From Kappaphycus alvarezii (Eukaryota > Rhodophyta > Florideophyceae > Gigartinales > Solieriaceae), in contig NADL03000682.1 of the NCBI GenBank assembly GCA_002205965.3, positions 434,001-498,000 on the forward strand: a stretch of DNA of 64,000 nucleotides, in the 5' to 3' direction. Position 1 is the first letter of the stretch; every line of letters begins with the position of its first letter. The notes beneath the pieces are model-generated. The model made no database searches. It was not told the origin of the DNA and saw only the letters and a program-made list of their open reading frames with translations. This document shows positions 1 to 9,907 of the stretch, piece after piece. Made by a program: the position numbers and the translations under genes.

Positions 1-554
1 TAGAGTAGAGTTACCGTACTGTCTATAAAAGGCGGGCTCATCTGGATTCTTGTGGGAATCCAGGTACACTCCATACACCTTTTGCCTCCAACTTTCTGAA
101 ACCCATTACTATCGCCTCTACTGTTCCTTTGGCAGCGCCCCGGCTGCCTTCCTCTCTTTCACTGGTAGCATCGCTTTCGCCGGTTCCGCTGCTTTTCCGC
201 TTTCGTCTTGCTCTAGTTCGAGGTTTTCTTACACGTGTATTTTTGTGTTGTTGAATTTGTGGAAAAATTTGCTGACAGGTTTACTGTAAGCAATATCATA
301 TACTGTACTTGTGGGCTGGAGTGCCAAGTACAGGAGAGTATCTGTGGGCTGGATTGCCAGGTACTCTAAACTGTTGATATATATATGTTGTGGTTCGCTC
401 AGTGGCACAAGAGACCAGCGCATGTGGCTCAGTGGTTTACGTTTTTCACATAAACCCCATTGTTCTACGCAGGTCGCGGTTGCTAATTGAAGAACTAGGT
501 AACCGGGAACGTGGGGGTGCGGCCTAGTCTGCGTTCTCCAGGTTATTCTGTTCA
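1..554 (+). repeat. Gypsy A copy 1: 5' LTR, 3' part
   Basis: This is the downstream part of a long terminal repeat. It matches the stretch from about 61120 to 61585 almost base for base and also matches the start of the repeat at 6640-6810. A TATA box (CTATAAAAGG, 23-32) lies near its left edge, so the retained part is mostly R and U5 and the U3 region lies outside the window. I place the right end at TGTTCA followed by GGTAGCGTG, which resembles a shortened Ty3-type initiator-Met primer site; this end is inferred. Positions 371-454 are absent from the other copy. ORFs on either strand here are shadows of the repeat. Confidence 0.85.
23..32 (+). promoter_or_regulatory. LTR TATA box
   Basis: CTATAAAAGG, identical in the second gypsy A copy at 61141-61150. 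In the 3' LTR at about 6662 the same position reads CTCTAAAGGG, so that copy has lost the box. It is likely the pol II promoter of the retrotransposon transcript. Confidence 0.6.
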
Positions 555-1500
555 GGTAGCGTGCAGGCCTCACGAAGCTGCGTGATCCTTTTCAGAATAT
601 TTAGACTGGACAGTCAGGCTTCACTAAGTTTAGTGAAGCCGTACTTCTGACGAAGTCTTCATTTGAGGGTCCCTCACAGTATTCCTATGCAATCCTATAG
701 CACTCGTTGGCTGTAAGCTAGGGGCACCGACTGGGTCACGGGTTCAGGAAACGCTTCGTAGGGTTGACTTGGACTGGACTTGGACTAAGGGGTACGTGCT
801 CAGAAATGGTATTCTTTGGTTATTCGCTAGCTTAAGGTCGGCTTGAGAAGATTTCCTATAGGGTAAGTGCTGAAAAAGCGATAGAATGCATGCGATCCCA
901 TGGCTTTTTCTTATTCCGGTGGGCCATGAAGAAGTCATCAGTGCCCAGAATGCTATCGACTTTGCTTCGACATTCATGACCGGAACTGCCGCAAACTGGT
1001 GCTATAAAGTTGTGTCCGAGAATGCTGTTCCTCCTACATGGGAAGCTTTCAAACTCCTGGTTGAGGCAGTTTGTCCCCCAGGACAGTGTCATTCGAGCTC
1101 GCGACAAACGTACCAAGATCCGTCGGAAAACAAGTGTGGCTGCGTACCTCTCGGAGTTCAGGAATTTGGTTCTCAATATTCCCGGTATCAGTGAGTCGGA
1201 AAATTGGCGCGGTTCTGTGAAGGTCTCAAACCCCACATTCTGTTGGAGGTTCGTAAAGGAAACCCATCCAAGTTTAAAGCTGCGACTACCATTGCTCTCA
1301 ACGTTCACGGAGCATTTATGGTGCAGGTTTCTTTACTGGCAGAGGTTCATTTCACGCCAATCGAAGTGCCTCAGGTCCTATGCCGATGGAGATCGGAAAC
1401 CTGGAACGTAAAAACAATGGGCAGCGTCAGAAAGACTTGATGGAGAACCGATGCTTTACGTGCCATAACGTGGGATGTAGACCTTGGAAACACAGAAAAG
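555..1500 (+). pseudogene. gag: Gypsy A copy 1: leader and broken gag
   Basis: The leader (555-880) matches 61586-61900. The gag start is then missing. About 50 bp of unrelated sequence (roughly 869-916) replaces the leader end and first gag codons that the second copy keeps at 61900-62236. From 917 on, gag is recognisable in shifting frames: VGHEEVISAQNAIDFASTF, then SVAAYLSEFRNLVLNIPG, and a cysteine motif CFTCHNVGCRPWKH near 1450 (C-X2-C-X4-C-X4-H). Gag would form the particle and bind the RNA. Several single-base indels and a lost start make this copy non-functional. Confidence 0.85.
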
Positions 1501-1639
1501 GAAACGGGAAAAGGTAACAGGGGCAGTACTCGCATAGCGGCGAACAATACACAGGCAGGACACAGTAATGATTTGAATGGATTTGACTCGGGAAACTAGT
1601 TGGTCCACCAGACTTGGTGAACACTCAGGTGAGACCAGT

Positions 1640-2200
1640 AGTGAGTGTGTAAAGATGTCCCAATGAGCAGAGTGAAACTGTTGTGGACATCACCGGAGCT
1701 AAATTCTCAGAGGACAGGGAAAATCGAGAATCTCCGAAGCCGAGTCTAATGGAATCACGTCTAGTCATGATGACAGCATCCCCACTGATGGACCTATACC
1801 AGTGAAGCTTTGTTAGTACTTGAAGGTAGACTGAATGGAATAGCAGTCAAAGTACTAAAGGACGATGGATGCAATACAAACGTGGTTTCAGCCGAGTTCT
1901 GAAGCGAAATAGGAACTTGTTTGAGATTCGGCGTGAACGAGTCATTGTTTGCCATTCACAGAAGTGATTTACTGAGGAAGTATCTGAGATCATTTCAACG
2001 GAACATTAAGTTAGGCGAACATACGTATACTTCTAGTTGGGCTGTGTCCCAAACCAGGTATGATTCTGTTGGGAATGCCATGGCATGTTGCCCACAATCC
2101 ACGTGTCGACTATCGGAACGAATTGTGTGGTGAAAGATGCTTCCATTCCAGTGATTAATTCCGATGAAAAAACCGAATTGATGTGTCCAATTTGGGATTG
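1640..2200 (+). pseudogene. Gypsy A copy 1: broken retropepsin
   Basis: The segment matches the better-preserved protease at 62892-63449. It retains the codons for LEGRLNGIAVKVLKDDGC around 1820-1870, so the active-site triad reads D-D-G instead of the usual D-T/S-G. Frameshifts relative to the other copy occur near 1803, 1905, 1965 and 2060, so no long frame survives. The family role is cleavage of the Gag-Pol polyprotein. Confidence 0.8.
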
Positions 2201-2289
2201 AAGAAATTTAGACGAATGCTGAGGCATGGGGGTGACTTCGAAGTTTTCAGTTACTTGAAGTTCACAGTATGACGGGGGTGCAGATTCAA

Positions 2290-3725
2290 AGTTTGATGGA
2301 AGACTGAGCAGATTACTGGATAATTTCAAAGAGGTCTTTCAGAATGAATTGCCAAGAGTGCTTCTTCCGATTCGATCGGTTGATCACGAGATCAAAGTGG
2401 AGGAAGGAGCAAAGGCACCTCATCGACCTTTATTCCAGTTGTCTCCATCCGAACTTAGGCAGCAAAAGAGTACGTCGAGTCTCTTCTGAGGAAAGGGAAG
2501 ATCAGGTCCAGTAAATCACCATATGGAGCACCATTTTCTTTGTGAAAGAAAAGATGGAAAACTTAGAGGTGTTGTCGATTATCGCGCTTTGAATCGCATC
2601 ACCAAAAAGAATAATGCTCCACTCCCTCGTTCTGATGAAATGTTCGATCGACTTGGAGATGCGAGATTTTTCTCCAAGCTTGATCTGAAAACCGGATTCC
2701 ATCAGATAAGGGTGAAACCGGAGGACATCGAAAAGACTGCGTTCAATACAAAGTATGGGCAATTTGAATATCTTGTTATGCCAATGGGACTTTGCAACGC
2801 TCCTGCTACGTTCCAAACTTTGATGAACCAGATCTTCTATGATTGCATCGATGTGTCTTGGTTTCTGTATGGATGATCTTTTGTATTCAGTAAGAATGAG
2901 GACGAACATTACGAACATCTGGAAATTGTATTAAAGAGACTTAAGGTCCACAAGCTGTACATCTCTCCGAGAAAATGCTCTTTCTTTCAGATTGAGCTGG
3001 AGTTTTGGGTTTAATAGTCGGGAGGATGGCATTCGTGTCAATCCTGAGAAGGTCGAAGTCCTGCAAACTTGGCCGAAACCTGAATCTCTAACGGAGTTGA
3101 GAAGTTTCTTAGGTCTAATACAGTTTTCCGTAGGTTCATTCAGAAGTTCTCGGCAATTGCTGCACCTCTCACAGATCTGACAAAAAAGGTCGAGGTATGG
3201 GAAATGGGCCAACAGTGTGATAGAGCTTTTCAGAAGCTAAAGGAGCGATGACATTGGCTCCAAATTTAGTCGCTCTAATTGGAACAAGCCATTTCGTGGT
3301 CATATAGATGCTTCACAGCTGCTGTTGGTGGAACTCTAACACAGTTGGATGAGAATGGAAGAGGATCGTGTAATTTCTTTCTATTCAAAAAACTTTCACC
3401 AGCTGAGTCGGACTACATTGCAAATGACAGAAAGCTTCTGGCTTCGATTAATTTTCTGGGAAGATTCAGGTGCTATCTTGAAGGTTCTGAATTTCAAATT
3501 TTCACAGGCAACCAAGTGCTTAAGAGCTTCTTCAAAAACCGAAACTGAGTCGGAAAGAAGCACGTTGGTTGGAAACTCTCGGTAACTTTGGAATCTTTCC
3601 CATCACACTGAGCCTGGAAGAATTCACGTCTTGGGAGACGCATTATCCAGAGCTCTGCACGTGACTGGAGAGACTGTGACATCTCGGTGGACGAAGTCGA
3701 AGTTAATGGGAATCGGAAAGAGTGA
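2290..3725 (+). pseudogene. pol: Gypsy A copy 1: reverse transcriptase and RNase H
   Basis: RT is read from LSRLLDNFKEVFQNELP near 2305 through GVVDYRALNRITKKNNAP (about 2570-2620), FSKLDLKTGFHQIRVKPED, FGQFEYLVMPMGLCNAPAT-like text, and a YMDD-LL catalytic box at about 2865-2885, where a frameshift hits. The connection and RNase H follow (EKVEVLQTWPKPESLTELR near 3050; ESDYIANDRKLLASINFLG near 3410; VLGDALSRALHVTGE near 3635). At least six frame changes interrupt it. The order RT-RNaseH-IN is typical of Ty3/gypsy. Confidence 0.93.
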
Positions 3726-3774
3726 GGTGCTTTGCTGGACGGTTGAAGTTGTGGGCATGGCTGCCCAGAAATTT

Positions 3775-4770
3775 CTTGGTACTCTAAAATTCTGACCTTA
3801 AGTACAACCTACAACTACTCACTAACCCACCGCGTCCATTAACAAACCCCCTAAACTGAGTCATTTGAGCGGATTCAAAGATATTGGCCCGGTAATAAAA
3901 TCTAGTAGGGGCATTTTTAGAACTGCTTCCAAAGCTGTCAAATTTGTGTAAACAGTTTGGCCCAATACACACATCCATACAGCACCTTGTTTTTGCAAAC
4001 TCATCGGAACCGAATTCCGTTATACCAAAATAATGGACTCAATCCGTCATACGTACAATAGATTCACATAACTGTTTTGGGATGCAGTCGGACAAAACAT
4101 GATCAAAACTAGAAAACATCATACTTATCATGGAATCACACAACTGATTTTTGGATGCAGTCAAAGAAAGCAATATCATAACTAGAAACCTCATATGCAT
4201 TATAAAATCGTGTAACGGATTTTGGATGCAGTCGGACAAAGTAATGTCATAACTAGAAACCTCATACGCATTATAAAATCATGTAACGGATTCTGGATGC
4301 AGTCGGACAATCCTTAATCATAACTAGAAACCTCATACGCATTATAGAATATTGTAACTGATTTTTGGATGCAGTCGGACAATCCTTAATCAAATCTAAA
4401 CCTCATACACAATATAAAATCAAATACCTCTTTCTAGGAGTCATGACAGTATTACCATAACAGACTCCTACTGTACGAACAAGTCAAGTACAGTAAGTAG
4501 TACAGTACTAGGTACAGTACAATGCACAGTACGAAGTACAGTTCTTCATGTGGCAGTAGTACAGTATGTGTACACCACTGCATTAAAGGTTTCTACTCTT
4601 AACTGTACCGCGTGTACATCACATACACAACTGCCACCACATGCACGTGTACATACCATATCTCGGCATATCTCTCGTACAACACAGTACAGTAGACTCC
4701 TCACCCAGTTACAGTACCGTACCATACGTATATCACCCCAAAAACAACAGGCACCGATGTGAGGTTCATG
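3775..4770 (+). other. Non-coding block inside gypsy A pol
   Basis: About 1 kb between the RNase H end and the integrase zinc region has no pol similarity. It holds a short AACAAACCCCCT module (3811-3852), a 71-73 bp tandem array (about 4010-4430) and a cluster of GTACAGTA motifs (about 4470-4720). In Ty3/gypsy elements this junction is normally far shorter, so I infer an insertion. The second gypsy A copy is cut off before this point and cannot confirm it. Confidence 0.6.
4010..4430 (+). repeat. 71-73 bp tandem repeat, about five units
   Basis: The phrase GGATGCAGTCGGACAA or a close variant recurs at 4080, 4153, 4224, 4295 and 4367, giving periods of 73, 71, 71 and 72 bp. Each unit also carries TAACTAGAAACCTCATACGC and AAAATCNTGTAACGGAT. 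The outer units are more diverged than the middle ones. Spacing and unit length do not fit CRISPR, and there are no unique spacers. Confidence 0.9.
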
Positions 4771-4779
4771 TGATCGTCT

Positions 4780-6215
4780 CGCCAAATCAACAACAGAAGT
4801 TCCCTACCTTGACATTGATCAGATCATTCCTCAGTATGATGACGACCAGTTCTTTGGTCCATTAGGAAAAGCCATGCAATGAGAGTGGCCAGAGGATATG
4901 GCTCAGACAGAAACTTGAAAGAATTCTGCCAATGTTCCGAAAAGATGGTCCGAGGCTGTTTTACAATGGAAAGTTGTGCGTACCAAGAAGGTCAGTTTCG
5001 AATATTTTGCAAATTGCTCACGACTCGAAAGTTGGGGACATTTTAAATTTGCGGAGACATCGTCCAGATTAGATAAGTTCCATTGGAAACATAAGAGCCG
5101 GGATGTTCGAAAGTGGTGTGAAGGATGTCTCACGTGTCAGAAGTATAAGGACTCCAATCAAAAAATGTTGACTGATCCAATGACACTGGAATTGTCTGAC
5201 TGCAGATGGGTTCATTAGCTACAGATTTCATTGTGAGGCTACCCCTGACGAGGAGCGGGCATGATGCGATCACGACTTGGGTTGATCGACTTACTCGTCG
5301 AGTCCATTTTCTTAAATCCAAAACATCAGATACTGCTGAGGACACGGCTCGAGACTTCTTCGCGAACATATTCAAGAACCACGGGTTGGCTGATGATGTG
5401 ACCTCAGAAAGGGACAGCAAGTTCATTCCAAAGTTTTGGAAGACACTGATGAATCTTTGTGAGGTGAAATTAAGAATGTCTACAAGTGGACAGCCACAAA
5501 CAGATGGCGCTTCTGAGATTATGAATAGGATGATCGAGAACTTTCTCCGTTGCTATTGCTCGTATTATCAGGATGACTGGGATGAACTGCTTCCTACTGC
5601 AGAACTTGAATACAACTCGGCTGTGAGCGATGATCTGGGTATGTCACCATTTGAGCTGGACTTGGGATGGACACCTAAATCGCCATTGAACTTCTTGACT
5701 AGCAGCAGCATACCTCTTCAAAGTTTCGACGGCTTTCGTGCCAAGCTCAAGGTTTCTTTTGAGGATGCGCAATTTGCCTACAAAGTGGCAAAAGCTCGGC
5801 AAGCTGCATATGATCCAAGACGATACAAGTTTCCTGATTACAAAGTCGGTTCAATGCTTTGGATCAATCGCTCGTTGTTTACAGATGTGTATTTTAGGTC
5901 CCAGGATTCTAAAAAGCTTGGTGCGCGTAGATATGGGCCATTCGTGGTTAAGGAGCTAATTGGTAAGAATGCTGTTCGACTTTGTCTCCCTGCTCATTTT
6001 TAAAATCCATCCAGTCATTCATATCATTCACACCACACCACATTTGAAGCAGCCCGACGACATTGCTTTACCCATTCCTCCTGCACCTGCACTGCTTGAG
6101 CTGCCTGATGGACCAGAACAGGAAGTTGAGGTTATTTTGGATCACAAAAAGGTCGGACTGTTGTGGTTAACGTTTTTAAACATGGACGCGGTTTCAAGTG
6201 CTAGGTTTTGATGCG
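4780..6215 (+). pseudogene. Gypsy A copy 1: integrase with chromodomain remnant
   Basis: The N-terminal HHCC zinc motif is visible across frames (HDSKVGGHFKF near 5015-5045, then CEGCLTCQK near 5115-5140). A 265-codon open frame (5206-6003) holds the catalytic core: TDFIVRLPLTRSGHDAI, then DDVTSERDSKFIPKFW with the second Asp, and STSGQPQTDGASEIMNRMIE with the catalytic Glu. A GPY/F module follows (RRYGPFVVKEL). After a frameshift near 6003, KIHPVIHIIHTTPHLKQP and EVEVILDHKK resemble the chromodomain of chromoviruses, which directs integration to chromatin. It is the best-preserved part of this copy. Confidence 0.93.
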
Positions 6216-6367
6216 TGGTGTGCCACGTCATGGCGCGCAGGGGCAACCAACAAAGGACTTCGTTGATGTTACGGAAATGGATATGCTGTAGTAAGGTAAG
6301 CTTTCCAACAGTTTATTCGGAAACATAATATACACCCGCAGTTCATTGACGAGGACGTTAATAGTCC

Positions 6368-6381
6368 GGGGGAAGGAATAG
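6368..6381 (+). promoter_or_regulatory. Gypsy A polypurine tract
   Basis: GGGGGAAGGAATAG lies directly before the TGTAACA start of the 3' LTR, the expected place for the plus-strand primer in reverse transcription. Confidence 0.75.
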
Positions 6382-6812
6382 TGTAACAATGTCCGTATTA
6401 CAACACTGTGTAATAGAGAATTTTCGCTGTCGCTATTCCATTTCTCTGTTACATAGTGGTGTAACAGGAAGCTGTATTCGTCTTGAATGATTTTAGAAAT
6501 TTGATTTCCTCCAATATTTTTTTTGACGTGGAGCTCCACGTCATCGTTTTTATTTACGCAGTTACATTCTAGATAGTACAATTCTATAGGTACACCTCTA
6601 CTTTCTAGTAGGTTCTACTGAGCTGACAGAGTATAGAATTTCTAGAGTAGAGTTACCGTACTGTCTCTAAAGGGGGGGCTCATCTGGACTCTTGTGGGAA
6701 TCCAGATACACTCCATACAACCTTTGCTCCCAACTTTCTGAAACCCATTACCATCGTCTCTATTGTTCCTTTTGCAGCATCCCGGCTGCCTCCCTCTCTG
6801 TCTCACTATATT
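6382..6812 (+). repeat. Gypsy A copy 1: 3' LTR, truncated
   Basis: It starts TGTAACAATGTC, as does the LTR at 60856, and runs in parallel through the U3 hairpin, a perfect GACGTGGAGCTCCACGTC palindrome (6525-6542) and the TATA region. Similarity stops at about 6812, where a minus-strand RT fragment begins, so R/U5 is mostly lost. It differs from the 60856 LTR at many positions, so the two copies are not recent sisters. Confidence 0.88.
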
Positions 6813-6814
6813 CT

Positions 6815-7435
6815 TGTTTGAGGACATTCGGGTAGAGGCGCTGCATGGACCCCGAAGGGACCGTCGGCCACCAGGACTTTCATGTTGGCAAAGAGACGTG
6901 CAGACCGCTACTGGTGGCGTCAAGAGACCAGAGGATTTGAACTGCGCGACCGAGTTGATCGTAGAGCGCGATGATATACCCGTCGTCATGGTACCAGAGT
7001 TGCAGCTGCATGCGACCCGTTAGTTCGTCTTCCTCGTCTTGTGAACTTAAGAGTTCTTCGATCTTGAGTATAACGGGATTCAGAACCAAGTCGAAGAGCA
7101 GGCCCCCAAGGTGTCCCCTCGTTGCGTCCTTTCATGATTCTGATGGTATGACGACCGATACATAGGTAAGCTCGCTCGAGAGCATAGCAGCACGAGATTC
7201 AAGTGGAAATTCTGGGTGGCCGGTCCCGATAGCTTCCAAGAAAGCAACGCGACTGCACAGTTTAGACGCATTTTCAGGTGCACAGGCAGCATACCGTATG
7301 GGGAGTCTGTTCTAAACGTTTGGACAACCCGTCGAGCGCCGTGCACGTCCGTTCCAGCTCGAGTGGCTATCTCCATTTGGATGGGTGAAGGTATTCGGCT
7401 GCCTTCGGGGTAGCCCGCTTCATGAGGCACCTACC
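6815..7435 (-). pseudogene. Non-LTR-type RT fragment (copy A)
   Basis: Reading the minus strand in shifting frames gives a reverse transcriptase palm: GGLLFDLV-like text, NPVILKIEELLSSQDEEDE, then the catalytic box QLWYHDDGYII (about 6969-6995), QILWSLDATSSGLHVSLPT and SWWPTVPSG. The downstream zinc/REL-endo part is missing because the fragment abuts the truncated gypsy LTR. Its upstream edge meets the 3' end of copy B at about 7440. The same palm in copy B (WYHDDRYIIG) confirms the assignment. Stops and frameshifts make it a pseudogene. Confidence 0.75.
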
Positions 7436-7440
7436 TATGA

Positions 7441-7536
7441 ACGTTTGGGTGCTTTAAGGGGGAAATTTGGGTGTTTTCTCTTGGAAGATATATCCGAACG
7501 TTTCGGTGCTTTACTCTTGGAAGATATATCCGATAT
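7441..7536 (-). repeat. End-module cluster of copy B
   Basis: On the plus strand, GTTTGGGTG..CTCTTGGAAGATATATCCGA occurs at 7461-7498, again at 7500-7536, and in part at 7441-7456. This is the 3' terminal module of the RT/REL-endo family on the coding (minus) strand. Confidence 0.75.
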
Positions 7537-7689
7537 ATCCATGGTTTTCCAGACAACCACAATCGATTCAAAAAGGGTATACGACACAGTAATGGGGAAG
7601 AAAATACGCTCCTAAAATGCTACCTTCAGGCCAGCCGTCAAGCAGGCCGCATTGACATAACGGCTGCTGCAGCGTGCTTTGCACATCAA

Positions 7690-8425
7690 AACCCCCCAAC
7701 CTTTCCGTACACCTCCAGTGCCCTCACAGCCACGTTCCGTTGCCACGTCATTTAGCACTGCACATGCATCCGGGTGCCAACCTCCAAGAGTGGAGATTGG
7801 CACAGGCACGAGCCTACCTCTGGTGGAGGTCGCGATAAAGGATTGATATCTTCTCTGCTTTGCATTTCGCGCCGCATTCAGAGAGGACATTGGGTTGAAG
7901 GCCCTCACTCTTCTGTTGGAGGGAGCGAGGGGATTCACGAAGGTAACATCAAAAAGTCGGTCCCTCTGCTTCCCATTGCCTGGATGTCTGGTCTCGTGCG
8001 GTGGAGACCATGGCGTGGCTTACAACAGGATGACGAGCAGCTTTGCCAGGTCTTTCGCGAGAAGGGTTTTGGCGATCGTGTCGGTTGATCCTTGGGCTCC
8101 ATGCAAGCAGTGCATCAGATGATCGATGTATACATCGAGTGTGTCCGGGCAATTCCTTCTCGGGCATGGCGTGCCAGGGTGAAAAAGTGGGACTTGACAG
8201 TAGTATTGAAGCCACACCGAGAATTCTCGAGGGTCAATGCTTGTCTGTAGTCCGGGGCATGGGGGACAATACACCCATTCCTTGGCTCCGGGGGCCATAG
8301 ACGCGCGAAACGCCTGCCTCCTCGAATCCCCAAGAGGAATTCGTTCTTGCACTGCTTCATGGATTGCGTCCGTCAGCATCTTTTGCGATGGTGTTTTTTG
8401 CGAGCAAATTACACTGAACGGGATA
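7690..8425 (-). pseudogene. Copy B zinc-finger and REL-endonuclease domain
   Basis: The 8379-8020 frame holds GAKEWVYCPPCPGLQ, SIDPREFSVWLQYYCQVPLF and the zinc motif CPRRNC with HLMHCLHG (about 8107-8175). A stop near 8020 precedes the endonuclease core: FDVTFVNPLAPSNRRVRAF (Asp at about 7955), AARNAKQRRYQSFIATSTR (Lys/Arg cluster) and PISTLGGWHPDACAVL. In the family this PD-(D/E)XK-like domain nicks the target. The RHD motif seen in other copies is lost here (STDTIAK). Not functional as it stands. Confidence 0.8.
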
Positions 8426-8429
8426 TCCT

Positions 8430-9385
8430 AGACGGCAGGCAAAGGTCGACCACCTCCGATGGGCATCTGCAGCTGCTCGTATGTTCCTAGCTCCTTAATA
8501 GGCGTTGGGAGCAAGGTCTTGCAAAGCTTGCTAGATGATGAGCTAGAAGCCAAGAACGCCGCAGCCGCGATGTTCTTCGCGGAGGTGAGTCCGATCCCAA
8601 GAGATTGGTTTTTTCTTGTCCTTTGGTGTGACCGGCAGCTGGAGTTCTCGGAATACTTCCGAATCAGTACTCCCCCTGCCAATTTTAGAACACAGTCCTC
8701 CATCATCCTGTCGAACTCTTCCGCTCCTTCTCCAGTGCAAGATGGGGGCACTACCCGCAACAAATAGCCTACTTTGCAAACGCCAAAACAGTTACGAGTA
8801 GCTGGAATGCACTTGCCTATTCTCAAGGTCAGCAATGGTCTCGAGGAATGGTCTGAGGGATGAGACATGGTTCGTAAAGGACCGTGTGGTGTATTCCTTA
8901 GTACCGACGGGGCGTTCAGGACGGAAGTACCCTCGCTGTACTCTTGTTAATCCCGTCTGGGTAGAGACTCTGTGCTACCCTGAGGGGCTGTAGGCCACCA
9001 GACGGTGCACTTCGGCAGCGACAAGTGCAGTCCTCGGCTTTCAGCATCCACGGAGCGAAGTACTTCGATGGCTTTGACGAGTTGGTCGTGGCGCCCGATA
9101 ATGTACCTGTCGTCGTGGTACCACAGTTGAACTAACAACTTTGCCAAATCTCTGCTCTCCCCTTCCGGTGAACTGAAGTGTTCTTGTGTTTTGAGGGTAA
9201 TTGGGTGCCGCACCACCAGGTCGAAGAGGAGGCCTCCAAGATTGTCTATCTGTTGGGTCCCGCAGACGCTTCTTATTGTGTGACACCTATCCACAGGAAT
9301 GCGTGCTCGTTTGCATAGCAATATGAGACCCTAGGCTGTAACTCTGGGAATAGCTGTCTCACTGCGATCAGGAAAGCAGGTCTGC
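8430..9385 (-). pseudogene. Copy B reverse transcriptase and thumb
   Basis: Palm motifs: NLGGLLFDLVVRHPITLKTQ, then the catalytic QLWYHDDRYIIG (about 9094-9126) with DD retained, and GLHLSLPKCTVWWP. After a break near 8945 the thumb region reads KVGYLLRVVPPSC, EEFDRMMEDCV and LGIGLTSAKNIAAAAFLASS, a pattern (GGLGL-S---A--A) seen after the palm in this RT family. Two or more frameshifts separate the pieces. The first RT motifs are missing because copia sits at 9386. Confidence 0.78.
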
Positions 9386-9905
9386 TGTGAAAATTGACCA
9401 AGTATTTTAATCTCTATCCCGATGTCCTACAGTGATGCTGAATTGGAGAACAATATTTTTATTGAGGCCCAATTTATAATTAGAGTGAATCATCAAGGAA
9501 TAAGTTATCTGTTTACTCTGGCGCTATTTTATGCTGATTTCAGTTTGAAATTATTTTTTGTCCTACAGTTGGGTTTTTATATTATAAGGCTATAATTACT
9601 GCATTTATGCTACCAACAAATTACTATCTGGATGATTGCTTACCTGGAAAATACTGCAATAATTATTGCTGAGCCTAAATTATGCTACTAAAATTATTGA
9701 ACGGCTCACCTGATTTTTGTAGCAGGTTCACCCTGGTGTAGAGTAAAGTAGTCTAGGTTGTTAGAAATATTTTTACATCTCGGCCATCGAAATATTCCCC
9801 TCGATCACCTATCGTTAATTTTAAGTCCAATTGTGGCATTTATTTATTTATTCAAGTTGGAACTATTTATTATTATTTGGATCTACCTATCCCAATTATT
9901 TTGCA
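9386..9905 (+). repeat. Copia 5' LTR
   Basis: It begins TGTGAAAATTGACC and ends CCCAATTATTTTGCA. It is about 40 bp shorter than the 3' copy because the stretch after CACCTATCGTTAA lacks roughly 27 bp and because of smaller gaps. The gag ATG is only two bases beyond the shared TTTTGCAG, leaving no room for a standard primer-binding site. Confidence 0.82.
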
Positions 9906-9907
9906 GT

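Larger units (their letters stand above)
7440..9385 (-). mobile_element. RT/REL-endo retroelement, copy B
   Basis: On the minus strand this runs RT palm (9385-8947), thumb/connection (8868-8430), cysteine-histidine zinc region and REL-endo domain (8425-7690), then a 3' region and end-module (7690-7440). Order and motifs fit the restriction-like-endonuclease class of non-LTR retrotransposons, which nick DNA and reverse transcribe at the nick. The upstream part is cut by the copia LTR at 9386 and cannot be followed beyond it. The end-module is repeated two to three times in tandem at 7441-7536. Confidence 0.8.

Noticed and set aside
371-454. tRNA gene suggested by TGGCTCAGTGGTTTA.
   Set aside because: No B box (GGTTCGANNCC) or cloverleaf can be formed in the following 60 bases; kept only as an indel of interest.
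1427-1624. Minus-strand ORFs within gypsy A gag/protease (also 62688-63073).
   Set aside because: Antisense shadows present in both element copies; the plus strand has the protein motifs.
4010-4430. Possible CRISPR array.
   Set aside because: Units are contiguous 71-73 bp tandem copies without unique spacers, and the context is a eukaryotic retroelement.
7471-7755. Plus-strand ORFs opposite the RT/REL-endo 3' end, also seen at 13549-13875, 23408-23683 and 50370-50807.
   Set aside because: They recur wherever the repeat occurs and contain phrases such as FTLGRYIRS that are shadow translations of the module.
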